64,000 nt of DNA from Suillus spraguei (GCA_016800925.1 JABCPU010000044.1:62001-126000); one strand, 5' to 3'; shown: positions 11,240 through 21,378, counted from the stretch's first letter. Numbers and translations: made by a program. The notes: generated by a model from the letters alone, not told the origin.

Positions 11240-13067
11240 CCAGTGTTTCCTGCTTTTGGGTATCTCTGTGCTTCTCGCTCTCTGTGATCTCTGCCTCCAT
11301 CTTGATAAGTATTTCATACAAGTTTCATCTCTGAGTTCATAGCCTTATGTTCTGCTGTACTTACTAATGTGTTTCTGTATGCTTCAGACATAGCCTTGGA
11401 CTATCTGTACTTACCTTCTGGTATGCTCTTTACAGTATATAAACTTGTAGTACAACTCCAGCAGACCTCAGTCTGATCATTGCTTTCCTACTTCTGTATA
11501 TTCCTTTGACTTCTGTATCTTGTTACCATGTCTATATAGATCCATTTCTGTTCTCACACTTGGGCTCCGGCCCTTGTAATCTTCTGACTCAGACCTATGG
11601 GATCATTTCCTAGGCCGGAGCTGTGATCCTATGTCCTATATCCTTTTTGGACTTCATCCATTTCCTGTCTCTCATCTGTTTCACCTCTGACTCTACCTTT
11701 AGTAGTCTTCTCCTGTCTGTTTCTATCCCGGACCTTGTCCAGAGTAGTCTATACTATCTCTACACCATATCCGGTGTAAAGATACAATCTAGCCGGGGCT
11801 GTAGATGAACCACAGCCTAAACTAGTATGCAAGTCTTGTGCTCTGTCTAGTCTGCTTCACTTGCAAAGCAAGAGCGTTCGACCCTAAAGGGAATGCTAAG
11901 TTAATATAGTCCAATAATGCCCAACCTGTGGTGCGAGAATGCCATCAGAGGTAGCGAGATGCTAGTGGTGACCTCCAGTCTGTGGGAAACTAGTGGTAAG
12001 CGTGGGAAAGTGGTAGACAAGCGGTAGCAAAAGTGGTAAAACTGCAGTAGTGCATGCGGTAAAACTGTGGTATGGCGTGGGAAACTGGCAGTAAAACAAG
12101 CGGTGAAGCGTGGGAAAGCGGTAATGAGTGGTGGTGCGTGCAGCAGTAAAGTGATTCTTAAGAGACAGTAACTTCGGCGAAAGACTTTATTCCATTAGAG
12201 ACAGTGGTAGTGACTATTCCTAAGTACTGTGTGTACCATTTGGGGGAAAGTAAAAGTACTGGATTGTGCGAAGAGTCCTTTTTAACATATACCATGAACT
12301 GCCAGAATACATAGCGAGAACGGTAGCAAGATAGAGATATTTAGCTAAGAGGCATGCAGCAAGCAAGCAGTGTCACGGAAGGTAAGGTAAGTCTTGCCGT
12401 AGCTTTAGGAATGATGGAAATGAATATGCTATGCACCAATGGATCTTAGACGGAAATGGAATGGACAGGAGGACATTGGTAGCAAGATTCAGTAAGGGGC
12501 AAGGATCCATGGAGCAAAACAGTACCAGCAAAGCAAAAAGGCTAATGCTCGCTATAGGGGTTTTCTCAGTAGCTGCTGTAGGCAGTAATGAGACACTTGT
12601 GTAAAATGGCACTTTCATGGTCAGCATAACTTTGTTCACTACACTGGACCTACTCCTCTCTAGTAGTCAACACCTCCCTAAGATCCATAGAGCTACGCTC
12701 GTCCGATCATCTGATCATCCACCCCTCCGCTCTTCTGCTCCTCTGAGCTCCGGACCTTCGGACCTCTGGTCCTCTGACATCTATGGATTATCTTTCCCTC
12801 CAGAGCTCTGCTCCTATCCTGCCCTGGACTTGATCCAGGAGTCCATCTTTCATCCATTCTACTTGAAACTTGTTCCAGTAGTCTTACCATTACTCCCTAC
12901 CATCTGGAAATAGTTCTGGCATGTTCCGGCGCTCATCTGGAAGTCCTTCGGAGCTCTATTGAGCTATCCTGTCCTAAGAGTTCATCCAGACTCTGTCTGG
13001 ACTTCACCATGACTCCCCCTTGGACTTCATCTGAAATTAAGGGCACATACTCAGGTAAGGGGCACAG
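11240..13067 (+). repeat. LTR-C copy interrupted by LTR-B2 and truncated by Gypsy-A copy A
   Basis: 11240-11774 and 12644-13067 together parallel the LTR-C copy at 6999-8051. The gap is exactly the LTR-B2 at 11775-12643. The end after ggggcacag is missing because Gypsy-A copy A starts at 13068. Confidence 0.8.
11775..12643 (-). mobile_element. solo LTR-B2
   Basis: An 869-bp LTR, TGTAAAGATAC to CACTACA in + reading. It is flanked by CCGG (11771-11774) and CTGG (12644-12647), a 4-bp duplication differing by one CpG transition. It shares its first roughly 180 bp with LTR-B1, then diverges. Confidence 0.85.
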
Positions 13068-13831
13068 TGTCATATACCAAACTTCTAATCTCAGATCCGA
13101 TCATATCCGTCCAGATCCGATCGTTTCCATATCCGTCCGTCCACAGATCCTGTCCGGACCACCCATCCGAATGTACTCACTTCTCGCACCTTAACTCCCT
13201 GGTGAACATCTGCGTCTATCTCCTTTCGTCATTTCTCCTACTACCGGTACTCCGGCTGTTTATATTTCCGTCCTGTGTTACTGATCCGTTTCCTATGTTC
13301 ATTTCCGATTCATGCTTACTGATCCGCTGTGCAATAACTAATAGACTTCCGTTACACTTCGTACATAGCCCTCGGTCCCGGACTTGCTGATTATCCGTCT
13401 TAGATACTTACTGTATATAAACCACTTGTAGATCTCGTAGAACCTTAGTTCGAATATCATCTTAGATTCTGCTCATTCTGCCTCCTCCGGACTTAAGCCA
13501 CTCTCCACTCTAAGTCACCTTCCGAGACTTAGGATTGACTCCTATAGTCATACCTCCGACTCTATCTTCGGATAGTCCACTCCGTTAGTTTCTAGTTAGG
13601 AACTCGTTCCGAAACTAGCCTTAACCTCTTTCCTCTCCTTACGTTCCGAATTACCTTCGGACGTATTATATCCGACACCTTCGGACACCCGGATCCGTCA
13701 CGCAACCCCTTCCGGGTCTTCGGACGAATAACTCCTCCCTGAAATAAGGGCATTACTCGAGAAAGGGGCACAGTGTACGAACTGAGGCCAAAGCCCTTCA
13801 GATCTCTCTACCCTTGAGTACAGTCTTAACA
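13068..13831 (+). repeat. 5' LTR of Gypsy-A copy A
   Basis: TGTCATATACC to gtcttaaca, 764 bp, closely matching 20217-20984. A TATA-like tatataaac lies near 13413. The sequence directly after it (from 13832) does not start with TGG, so no standard tRNA 3'-end primer site is visible. Confidence 0.93.
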
Positions 13832-13881
13832 GTATATTCGAACTCAAACCTTTCCGAGTAACTTAGCAACCATCCCATATC

Positions 13882-15169
13882 ATGCCTCCCCGTAAAGCTC
13901 AAAACACACTCCGAGGAGCCGGACTTGGTCCGATCCAACGAGATCCCACACCCATCGTCCAAACATTTACCAGTTTCTCTCAACGCCGCGCAAGCATGAG
14001 CGACATAGGTCAGAGTATCTCCGCCCGTCAAGTCAGACCGGATCCGATAACACCAACTCGGAACCCGGATAACCCAGACCCAATTCCGCCCGACCATTCG
14101 CTTTGATGATGAGCTGCGCAGTAATCTACCAGATGATGAAGTAGATGATCCGGACAACGAGGACCTGGATGACGAAGAAGATAAAATCCACCTAAACCCT
14201 CAGGACCGGGTCCTAGCCCAACTATCCGTAGCCATTAACCACCTCGCTCGCAGTAGCCGTCGCACCCCCACCTCGGATGATAGCAAAGTCAAATCCGTGA
14301 GCCAGATACCTTCGATGGGTCCGAACCTCGCAAGCTCCGGGCATTCTTCGTCCAATGTGAGCTCAACTTCCAGAGCAAACCTAGCGCTTTCCGTTCCGGA
14401 CGCGCTAAAGTAAATTTCGCCCAATCCTACCTTAAGGGTATGGCTCTCGAGTGGTTTGAGCCGGACCTCCTTTCGGACGGATATAGCAACCGTCCGGATG
14501 GATGGATGACTACTCCGAGTTCATGCTCGAGCTCCAAACCAATTTCGGACCACACGATCCCTCCGGAGACGCAGAGATGCAGTTAGAACAACTCCACATG
14601 CGTGACGGACAACGCATCAACAAGTACGTTGTAGAATTCCAGCGACTTGCCTCCCAAGTACGCGAATGGGGAGACGGAGCCCTACGACGCCAATTCTACA
14701 ATGGACTTCCGGCCCGAATCAAAGATGAGATTAGTCGCATGGGTAAGCCCACTACCCTTTCGGAGTTCAAGACTCTCGCCCAGACCATCGATGCCCGTTA
14801 CTGGGAACGGAGGGGCGAAGTCACCCGAGAGAGTAGAACCACCTCTTCCAACCTCCCAGGCAGTCAACATCCGACCGGACGAACTCCAACTCATCCGGAT
14901 CCGATACGCCCAAATTCAATAAACCCACATACTCCACAGCATCCTCTACCCCGAAAGTTTCGGATCTTCCTAGTGTTGTTGGTACAGACGGAAAGCTAAC
15001 CACCCAGGAGCGTCAGAGACGTTTTGACAAAAAGCTCTGTATGTTCTGTGGCGGACCAGGTCACACTGCCCGGGAATGTACCAAATCCACTTCGCGCGCT
15101 GCCAAAGGCCGCGCCGCTGTGCTCACTCCGGAAACGGAACCGGAAGCCTCGGATGAGGCAAAAAATTAG
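13882..15169 (+). pseudogene. gag: Gypsy-A copy A Gag, frameshifted
   Basis: Gag forms the virus-like particle and binds element RNA. The start is the ATG at 13882 (Met-Pro-Pro-Arg-Lys), which also opens the longer gag of copy B. The capsid-like region is readable at 14502-14860 with the retrotransposon Gag pattern of hydrophobic helices. A CCHC zinc knuckle of the form C-x2-C-x4-H-x4-C lies at about 15038-15080. Small indels move the reading through frames 1, 3 and 2, so this copy cannot make intact Gag. The stop TAG is 15167-15169. In copy B the same reading is open for 430 codons once a later solo LTR is discounted, so that is the likely family length. Confidence 0.85.
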
Positions 15170-15208
15170 TCCGCGACCCTCCTGACTCCGTACGGGATGA
15201 GGGTCGCG
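15160..15208 (+). promoter_or_regulatory. Predicted -1 ribosomal frameshift signal at the gag/pol junction
   Basis: The heptamer A-AAA-AAT occupies 15160-15166 in the gag frame, immediately before the gag stop TAG (15167-15169). After 5 nt, 15172-15181 pairs perfectly over 10 bp with 15199-15208 around a 17-nt loop. Shifting by -1 enters a frame that is open, without a stop, into pol (Met at 15226). Copy B keeps the heptamer and has a stem weakened by transitions. Function is inferred from layout only. Confidence 0.8.
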
Positions 15209-15225
15209 TTGGCCCAACCCGTGCA

Positions 15226-17616
15226 ATGGAACTACGACTCAACGCTGTAACTCTTCCTGATCCGAACTCTCTGTGTCCATATGTCTCTCTTCCATCTTTC
15301 TCCAATATATCTGACTTTCCGGCCCTCATAGACTGTGGTTCCTCCCACTGCTTCATAGACACTGATTTCGTCCGAGAACATAAAATTCCTACCTATCAGA
15401 TTCCTCCGCTTCCACTCCGTTTATTTGATGGTACATGCAATAACAATATTGTCGAAGCCATAAACTTATCCGTCCGATTCTCCTCCGGTGTAATCACTTC
15501 CGACACGTTCTACGTCACCCCTTTGGATTCCTCATGTTATATCGTTCTCGGATATAGCTGGCTCACCCGACACAATCCGTTGATTGACTGGGTATTGGGC
15601 AGCATCGAGTTCCGAACTACTGAACAAGGAGTGCCATTAACCCCATCCGCATCATCGCTGCCTCCGGACACACCGACCATGGCAGGAAAATCCAATCCGA
15701 CACCTCTGTTACCTTCGGGTATTCCACCCAAGGAAGATTCCTCCCCTCCAAAATCTCCGTCGCATCAGAGCACCCCATCCGTGGCGGAGACTCCGCCTCT
15801 GACCAAATCCGAACCCTCCGCTGGTACCCCAGTCCCTAACATATCGTTGATAAACGCAGTGGCCTTTTGCCGTGCCTGCAAGTTAGAAGGATCCACTCAG
15901 TTCAGCATCTACCTCCGTCCCTCCGAAGTAAACCTTCGATCCGCATCCGTATCATCCGATCCTCCAGACCTCTCCAGAATCCCTTCCGACTACCACGAAT
16001 TTGCGGATGTCTTCGACAAAGGCAAAGCCGGACAACTTCCCCCACATCGACCCTACGACCTCAAGATTGAGTTGGAAGAAGGGGCTAGTCCGCCTCTCGG
16101 AACCATATACTCTCTTTCTCCGGTAGAGCTTGAGGCCCTTCGGAAGTTCCTTGACGAAAACATCTCGTCCGGACTTCTCCGCTCCTCATCTTCTCCCCAC
16201 GGAGCCCCCGTCCTATTTGTCAAAAAGAAGGATGGATCCCTCCGCCTTTGTGTGGATTTCCGCGGCCTTAACCACATCACCAAGAAAGACCGATATCCGT
16301 TACCCCTCATTGCCGACCTTCTTGACTCCCCGAGCCGCGCTAAGGTATATACCAAAATTGATCTCCGATCTGCATATCACCTCGTCCGGATAACAGAAGG
16401 AGACGAGTGGAAGACTTCCTTCCGTACGCGCTATGGCTCCTATGAATGGTTGGTGATGCCGGAAGGCCTCACGAATGCTCCGGCAGCTTTCCAGCGCTTT
16501 GTCAATAGCGTGTTTGCCGATATGCTGGACGTATGTGTTGTTGTATATCTGGATGACATCCTTATCTATTCCCAAGACCTTGCAAGTCATAAGGAACATG
16601 TCCGAGAAGTTTTACGACGTCTCCGTAAACACCGACTATATGCCAAACCCGAGAAATGCGAATTCCACTCCTCCTCCGTCGAGTATCTTGGTTACCTCCT
16701 ATCTCCGGATGGCTTGACGATGTCGTCCGAGAAAATCCAGTCCATCATAGACTGGCCAGAGCCTCGGAAAGTCAAGGACATCCAATCTTTCCTCGGATTC
16801 GCTAATTTCTATCGTCGCTTCATCTTCAACTACTCGGATATCGTGGTTCCCCTTACTCGACTCACTCGCAAGGGCGTCACTTGGGACTTTTCCGAGGAAT
16901 GCCGGAAATCATTTAACGCACTCAAGAAAGCCTTCACGTCCGCTCCGGTGCTTACGCATTGGATTCCGAATGTTCCTATAGTTGTGGAAACTGATGCCTC
17001 GGATTATGCTATCGCTGGAATACTATCCATTGTGTGCCCAGACTCGGAACTTCGTCCGGTGGCATTTTACTCCCGGACACTGTCCGGTGCAGAACTCAAC
17101 TATGATGTCCATGATAAGGAACTACTAGCCATCTATGCTGCGTTCCGAACCTGGCGCCATTACCTAGAAGGCTCGTCCGAGCCTATAGATGTTGTCACGG
17201 ACCACAAGAACCTTGAGTATTTCTCTACCACCAAACTGCTATCCCGTCGTCAGGCCCGCTGGTCCGAGTTCCTCCATCAGTTCAACCTCGTTATCCGTTA
17301 CCGTCCTGGAAGACTCGGAGTCAAGCCAGATTCCCTCACTAGACGATGGGACGTCTACCCTAAAGAGGGGGATAAGGACTACGCTCAGATTAACCCTCAC
17401 AACCTCCGTCCAATATTTGCTTCGGAACAATTAGCTTCGTCCCTACGAGCTTCCATTTTAGCAACTCCGGTCCTTAGAGCAGCTGTTCTTATGGACACCG
17501 AACACCTCCGGAAAGACATTCTGATAGCACTCCTAATGACCCCGTTGCACAAACACATTTTCCGGTTCCTTCGATCCGAGATGGACAATAGACGATGGTG
17601 GATTCCTTTGTTGTGA
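15226..17616 (+). CDS. pol: Gypsy-A copy A Pol: protease, reverse transcriptase, RNase H
   Basis: A 796-codon open stretch; the Met at 15226 is internal, since the frame is open from the frameshift site upstream. Protease: Asp-Cys-Gly at residues 36-38, in place of the usual Asp-Ser/Thr-Gly, followed by the Ile-Val-Leu-Gly stretch near 105. Reverse transcriptase: Val-Asp-Phe-Arg-Gly near 342, Lys-Ile-Asp-Leu near 380, Met-Pro-Glu-Gly-Leu-Thr-Asn-Ala near 408, catalytic Tyr-Leu-Asp-Asp at 441-444. RNase H: acidic residues at about 590 (Glu-Thr-Asp-Ala-Ser), 632 (Lys-Glu-Leu-Leu-Ala) and 659 (Thr-Asp-His-Lys). The frame is lost near 17533, where one C present in copy B is missing, so the last roughly 28 residues are out of frame. 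It copies element RNA into DNA in the particle. Confidence 0.93.
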   Translation: MELRLNAVTLPDPNSLCPYVSLPSFSNISDFPALIDCGSSHCFIDTDFVREHKIPTYQIPPLPLRLFDGTCNNNIVEAINLSVRFSSGVITSDTFYVTPLDSSCYIVLGYSWLTRHNPLIDWVLGSIEFRTTEQGVPLTPSASSLPPDTPTMAGKSNPTPLLPSGIPPKEDSSPPKSPSHQSTPSVAETPPLTKSEPSAGTPVPNISLINAVAFCRACKLEGSTQFSIYLRPSEVNLRSASVSSDPPDLSRIPSDYHEFADVFDKGKAGQLPPHRPYDLKIELEEGASPPLGTIYSLSPVELEALRKFLDENISSGLLRSSSSPHGAPVLFVKKKDGSLRLCVDFRGLNHITKKDRYPLPLIADLLDSPSRAKVYTKIDLRSAYHLVRITEGDEWKTSFRTRYGSYEWLVMPEGLTNAPAAFQRFVNSVFADMLDVCVVVYLDDILIYSQDLASHKEHVREVLRRLRKHRLYAKPEKCEFHSSSVEYLGYLLSPDGLTMSSEKIQSIIDWPEPRKVKDIQSFLGFANFYRRFIFNYSDIVVPLTRLTRKGVTWDFSEECRKSFNALKKAFTSAPVLTHWIPNVPIVVETDASDYAIAGILSIVCPDSELRPVAFYSRTLSGAELNYDVHDKELLAIYAAFRTWRHYLEGSSEPIDVVTDHKNLEYFSTTKLLSRRQARWSEFLHQFNLVIRYRPGRLGVKPDSLTRRWDVYPKEGDKDYAQINPHNLRPIFASEQLASSLRASILATPVLRAAVLMDTEHLRKDILIALLMTPLHKHIFRFLRSEMDNRRWWIPLL

Positions 17617-18427
17617 CAACCGCATCTACGTTCCGGATACCAATGATCTACGACTTCGCATCCTCCGGAATTGCCATGACCACCCCCTATCCGGACATTT
17701 CGGACAGAATCGTACTCTCGAGCTCATCCGACGCAACTATACCTGGCCCGGAGTACGAGCCTTTGTCAAAGAGTATGTCAGATCCTGCACATCCTGCGCC
17801 CGAGCCAAAGTTCCGAGACATAAGCCCTACGGTCTACTCAAGCAACTTCCGTCCCAGAAAAACCATGGAATTCCATCTCTATGGATTTCATTGAACAACT
17901 TCCGGACTCATCCGGCTTTACAGCCATCCTCGTCATCATAGATCGTTTATCCAAGCAAGCCATATTCGTCCCGACCCACGATACCATTACTTCCCTGATC
18001 TCGCCCGCCTATTTCTCCTCCATGTCTTCTCTAAGCATGGAGTCCCGTCCCATGTAACCTCGGATCGAGGAACAGAGTTCGTATCCCACTTCTTCCGTTC
18101 CCTAGGAAAGGCATTGGACATGGTCCTACACTTCACATCCGGATATCATCCCGAAGGGACGGACAAACCGAACGTGCCAACCAAACGCTGGAACAGTACC
18201 TCCGGATCTACTGCAACTATCAGCAGGACAACTGGTCCGAGCTGCTGCCCCTCGCAGAGTTTGCATACAATAACGCTCCGAGTGCCACTACCGGAGTTTC
18301 ACCTTTCTTCGCCAATAAAGGTTATCATCCGAACATTTCCATCCATCCGGAACGCGACCTATCCTCCATCCGTGCCCAGGAATATGCCCTAGACCTTAAC
18401 AAACTTCACCAGTTCCTCCGAGATGAG
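17617..18427 (+). pseudogene. pol: Gypsy-A copy A integrase core, frameshifted
   Basis: This is the integrase zinc-binding (HHCC) region at about 17660-17810 and the catalytic core. The Met-Asp-Phe catalytic Asp lies near 17880, the Thr-Ser-Asp-Arg-Gly Asp near 18060, and the glutamate region (Thr-Glu-Arg-Ala-Asn in copy B) near 18165. Single-base losses relative to copy B near 17995 and 18155 throw it out of frame several times, so copy A cannot make integrase. Confidence 0.85.
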
Positions 18428-19015
18428 ATGTCCGAAGCTCAGAAACGCTATCAAGGACCCGCGGACGCTAAAAGACAGCCTGCTCCAGACTTCCGGATTG
18501 GAGAACAAGTCTTCGTCAAAGCCAAGTACTTCCGCTCCACCCGTCCGTCGAAGAAACTTTCGGAAAAGAATTTGGGACCATTCGAAATTATATCCCGCCC
18601 GGGTACTCATTCTTTCGCCATCCGACTTCCGGATTCTATGCGTTCCGTACATCCTGTTTTCCATGTCTCGCAGTTAGAGCCAGCAGTTCCGAACACCATT
18701 CCCAATCGCATCCAACCTCCTCCGCCACCAGTCGAAGTCGACGGAGAACCAGAGTACGAGATATCCGAAATCCTGGACTCTAAACTGGACCGTCGTAGGC
18801 ACCACTGCCAACTTCTATACCTCGTCCGTTGGTCCGGATACGAAGGAACGGACGAAGAAACTTCCTGGTTACTGGCCACAGAACTCGGAAATGCATCAGA
18901 TCTCGTAGCGGATTTCCATCTGCATATCCGGACAAGCCTGGTCCCATTGCTTGAAAAGTACATAACGAAATATAAGTACATTGAGGGCAGTAGCGGAAAT
19001 CCGGATCTGGACTAA
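18428..19015 (+). CDS. pol: Gypsy-A copy A integrase C-terminus with chromodomain
   Basis: A 195-codon open stretch whose Met is internal to integrase. Gly-Pro-Phe at residues 50-52 is the GPY/F-type integrase module. Residues about 109-165 form a chromodomain, with Tyr-Leu-Val-Arg-Trp-Ser-Gly-Tyr in the middle and Glu-Glu-Thr-Ser-Trp after it. Chromodomains of this class target integration to marked chromatin. Copies B and C end at a TGA just after an Asp-Lys-Pro-Gly-Pro stretch. Here a one-base loss near 18918 reads past that point to a TAA at 19013-19015, so the last roughly 30 residues are probably not native. Confidence 0.9.
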   Translation: MSEAQKRYQGPADAKRQPAPDFRIGEQVFVKAKYFRSTRPSKKLSEKNLGPFEIISRPGTHSFAIRLPDSMRSVHPVFHVSQLEPAVPNTIPNRIQPPPPPVEVDGEPEYEISEILDSKLDRRRHHCQLLYLVRWSGYEGTDEETSWLLATELGNASDLVADFHLHIRTSLVPLLEKYITKYKYIEGSSGNPDLD

Positions 19016-20021
19016 GCACCAGTCTCCATTTCACCTCCGGCACCCCCAGTCTCCTCCCCAGTCCCATCCGCCATCTCTTCCCCAGTTCCATCCGCCATCT
19101 CCCCTCCATTCTCATCCGCCACCTCTTCCCCAATCTCCTCACCAGCGCCATCCTTGTCGGATCCGGCAGAAACGGAAAGCCTAAATCCGGTCCGGATTTC
19201 CTCGATGAGCAGGGCCTGGAATTCCCTCTGTTGCTGGAGGAAGGCCTCCATGGTGGAGCTCATCCGCTCCATGGCAATCCGACTCCCTTCCGCCGCCGCA
19301 ATACCATCTTGGAGAAGTCCGTTGGTCCGCGCCAACTCAGCAATGATGCCATTAGCAGCGGCCACCCAAGCCTGATCATCGTACTCCACAAAATCCTCAT
19401 CCGTACCTTCGATAGTGACTGGATTAGAGAAGACATCCGCGTCCGCCACATCCGGAGTAGGACTCCTCTGACGGCGCTTGCCTTTGCCCTTCGGAGACGG
19501 AGTACCAGCAGGACGCTGCCTCTTCCGGCCCTTAGGCCCCTTAACGAATCCGGGCCTTCCAGGACAAGTGGCCTTGTCCTTCCGGCAGACGTCACAGGAC
19601 TTAATCTACGAAACGTCGAAATCAGCGGATCCGAAGTTTTTCGGACGACTCACCATGGCATTCTTCTCAGCATCACCCACTGGCACATCCGGCCCTTAGT
19701 GACGCAACGAGAGCAGTACCCATCCTTTGCCCAGACGCAGGAGCAGCCTTGGCCTTTGCCAACCCATTAATATCCGGATCTGGAGAGTCCACAGCACTCA
19801 CCCGAGCCTCAATCAGTGCCTCCGCCTCTTTCCTCCATTTCCCTCCGGATCTCCGCCAACTCAATCTGCTTCAACTCCTCCTGCCTTTTCCGCTCCTCCG
19901 CCTCTTTCCGTTTCCGTTCCGCCTCGGCTTCCGCTGCAGCCTTAGCAGCCGCCAGTTGCTGCTCCAGATCCGCCACAAGGTCAGCAGCAGACTTAGGGGC
20001 ATCGGATTTCTTTCCAGACAT
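19012..20021 (-). pseudogene. Gypsy-A copy A antisense accessory gene (coiled coil plus six-cysteine cluster)
   Basis: Antisense to gag-pol, between integrase and 3' LTR. Exon 1 starts at the ATG at 20021 (Met-Ser-Gly-Lys-Lys) and encodes a strongly helical Ala/Glu/Lys/Arg-rich segment. A 48-nt intron (19653-19606, GTGAGT to TAG, branch-like CTGAT) joins exon 2, which ends at the TAG 19014-19012. Joined, the cysteines are spaced C-x2-C-x6-C-x13-C-x2-C-x6-C, like a fungal Zn2Cys6 cluster with a long linker. The segment after it is Lys/Arg/Pro-rich and nuclear-signal-like, and the C-terminal 145 codons are acidic with a helical region. Small deletions in exon 1 (near 19700-19850) shift its frame relative to copy B. 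A DNA- or chromatin-binding regulator is the simplest guess, but the function is unknown. Confidence 0.8.
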
Positions 20022-20200
20022 GTTAGGAGACAAGTTTTGTTAACAAGGATATGAAGTGGGGGTAGGAATCATTTCGGACGTCTGACGTCCGTATATCTGT
20101 TGGATTACAGACTCAGCACTACAACCATCAAACTTCCCCATCGTCTCGCATTAATCTTGTCCGATCCGGATCGACGCTTCTTGTGCCTCAGGGGTTCGGC

Positions 20201-20216
20201 CCTAAGGGGGGGATAC
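20201..20216 (+). promoter_or_regulatory. Polypurine tract of Gypsy-A
   Basis: A purine run (aaggggggga) immediately before the 3' LTR at 20217. The same run precedes the 3' LTR of copy B (complement at about 29204-29218). Such tracts prime plus-strand DNA synthesis. Confidence 0.7.
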
Positions 20217-20984
20217 TGTCATATACCATACTTCTAATCTCAGATCCGATCATATCCGTCCAGATCCGATCGTTTCCATATCCGTCCGGTCCACAGATCC
20301 TGTCCGGACCACCCTCCGAATGTACTCACTTCTCGCACCTTAACTCCCTGGTGAACATCTGCGTCTATCTCCTTTCGTCATTTCTCCTACTACCGGTACT
20401 CCGGCTGTTTATATTTCCGTCCTGTGTTACTGATCCGTTTCCTGTGTTCATTTCCGATTCATGCTTACTGATCCGCTGTGCAATAACTAATAGACTTCCG
20501 TTACACTTCGTACATAGCCCTCGGTCCCGGACTTGCTAATTATCCGTCTTAGATACTTACTGTATATAAACCACTTGTAGATCTCCGTAGAACCTTAGTT
20601 CGAATATCATCTTAGATTCTACTCATTCTGCCTCCTCCGGACTTAAGCCACTCTCCGCTTTAAGTCACCTTCCGAGACTTAGGATTGACTCCTATAGTCC
20701 ATACCTCCGACTCTATCTTCGGATAGTCCATCTCCGTTAGTTTCTAGTTAGGAACTCGTTCCGAAACTAGCCTTAATCTCTGTCCTCTCCTTACGTTCCG
20801 AGTTACCTTCGGACGTGTTATATCCGACACCTTCGGACACCCGGATCCGTCACGCAACCCCTTCCGGGTCTTCGGACGAATAACTCCTCCCTAAAATAAG
20901 GGGCATTACTCGAGAAAGGGGCACAGTGTACGAACTGAGGCCAAAGCCCTTCGGATCTCTCTACCCTTGAGTACAGTCTTAACA
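20217..20984 (+). repeat. 3' LTR of Gypsy-A copy A
   Basis: 768 bp, TGTCATATACC to gtcttaaca; the partner of 13068-13831 with only scattered differences by eye. Confidence 0.93.
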
Positions 20985-21378
20985 CCTTCTCATGCTCCCA
21001 CAGATAGTCAATTAGATCTTGCTGATGAACAGCTGTGTGAACCGATGTCTTACTTTAACCATCACGCCTCAAATCAGCCGTTGTTATTCAATCCTCATGG
21101 TGTTCAGCTTCTGCTTTATCAGCAAGGCTCTGTGCCCCATCAAGACTTTGCTCACCCCCAGCAAGACTTTGCTCACCCCCAGCAAGACTTAGCTTACCCC
21201 AGCAGGACTTTGCTCACCCCCAGCAAGACTTTGCGCATCCTCAACAGGACTTTTCATCATTTGGCGCTGGATCTTTGAGTGGGTATATTGCTCCAGGTAC
21301 GTCTACTTCTTACTTGCCTTAATGTATCTAACAGTTTGTAGTGCCCTACTTCCCGCCACCAGAGTTAGCACTGACTGG
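20985..21378 (+). pseudogene. Exon remnant with 21-bp coding minisatellite and a short intron
   Basis: An open + stretch from the LTR edge to 21278 encodes several repeats of about 7 residues built on Gln-Gln-Asp-Phe-Ala-His-Pro (DNA unit about 21 bp, about 21137-21250). One repeat is a base short and shifts the frame. A likely intron of about 50 nt starts GTACGT near 21297 and ends TTGTAG near 21343, with an ATCTAAC branch-like site. The sequence 21255-21360 is repeated after the next LTR at 22390-22500. Product unknown. Confidence 0.5.

Larger units (their letters stand above)
13068..20984 (+). mobile_element. Gypsy-A copy A: near full-length Ty3/gypsy chromovirus
   Basis: A 7.9-kb element with 764- and 768-bp LTRs, gag, a -1 frameshift signal, pol in the order protease-RT-RNase H-integrase-chromodomain, then an antisense accessory gene, a purine-rich tract and the 3' LTR. 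The order with integrase last and a C-terminal chromodomain defines the chromovirus branch of Ty3/gypsy. The flanking 5-mers (cacag at 13063-13067, ccttc at 20985-20989) do not match, so one side has been rearranged since insertion. The left flank lies inside LTR-C, the right flank in a broken gene. Confidence 0.93.

Noticed and set aside
17239..17430. Antisense ORFs over the pol genes (also near 16053-16599 and 31804-33378)
   Set aside because: Shadow frames of RT and RNase H: they vary with pol codons and have no domains, unlike the antisense gene after integrase.
20165..20210. Host gene between the antisense gene and 3' LTR of Gypsy-A
   Set aside because: The stretch is present in copies A and B as element spacer and holds the purine tract.
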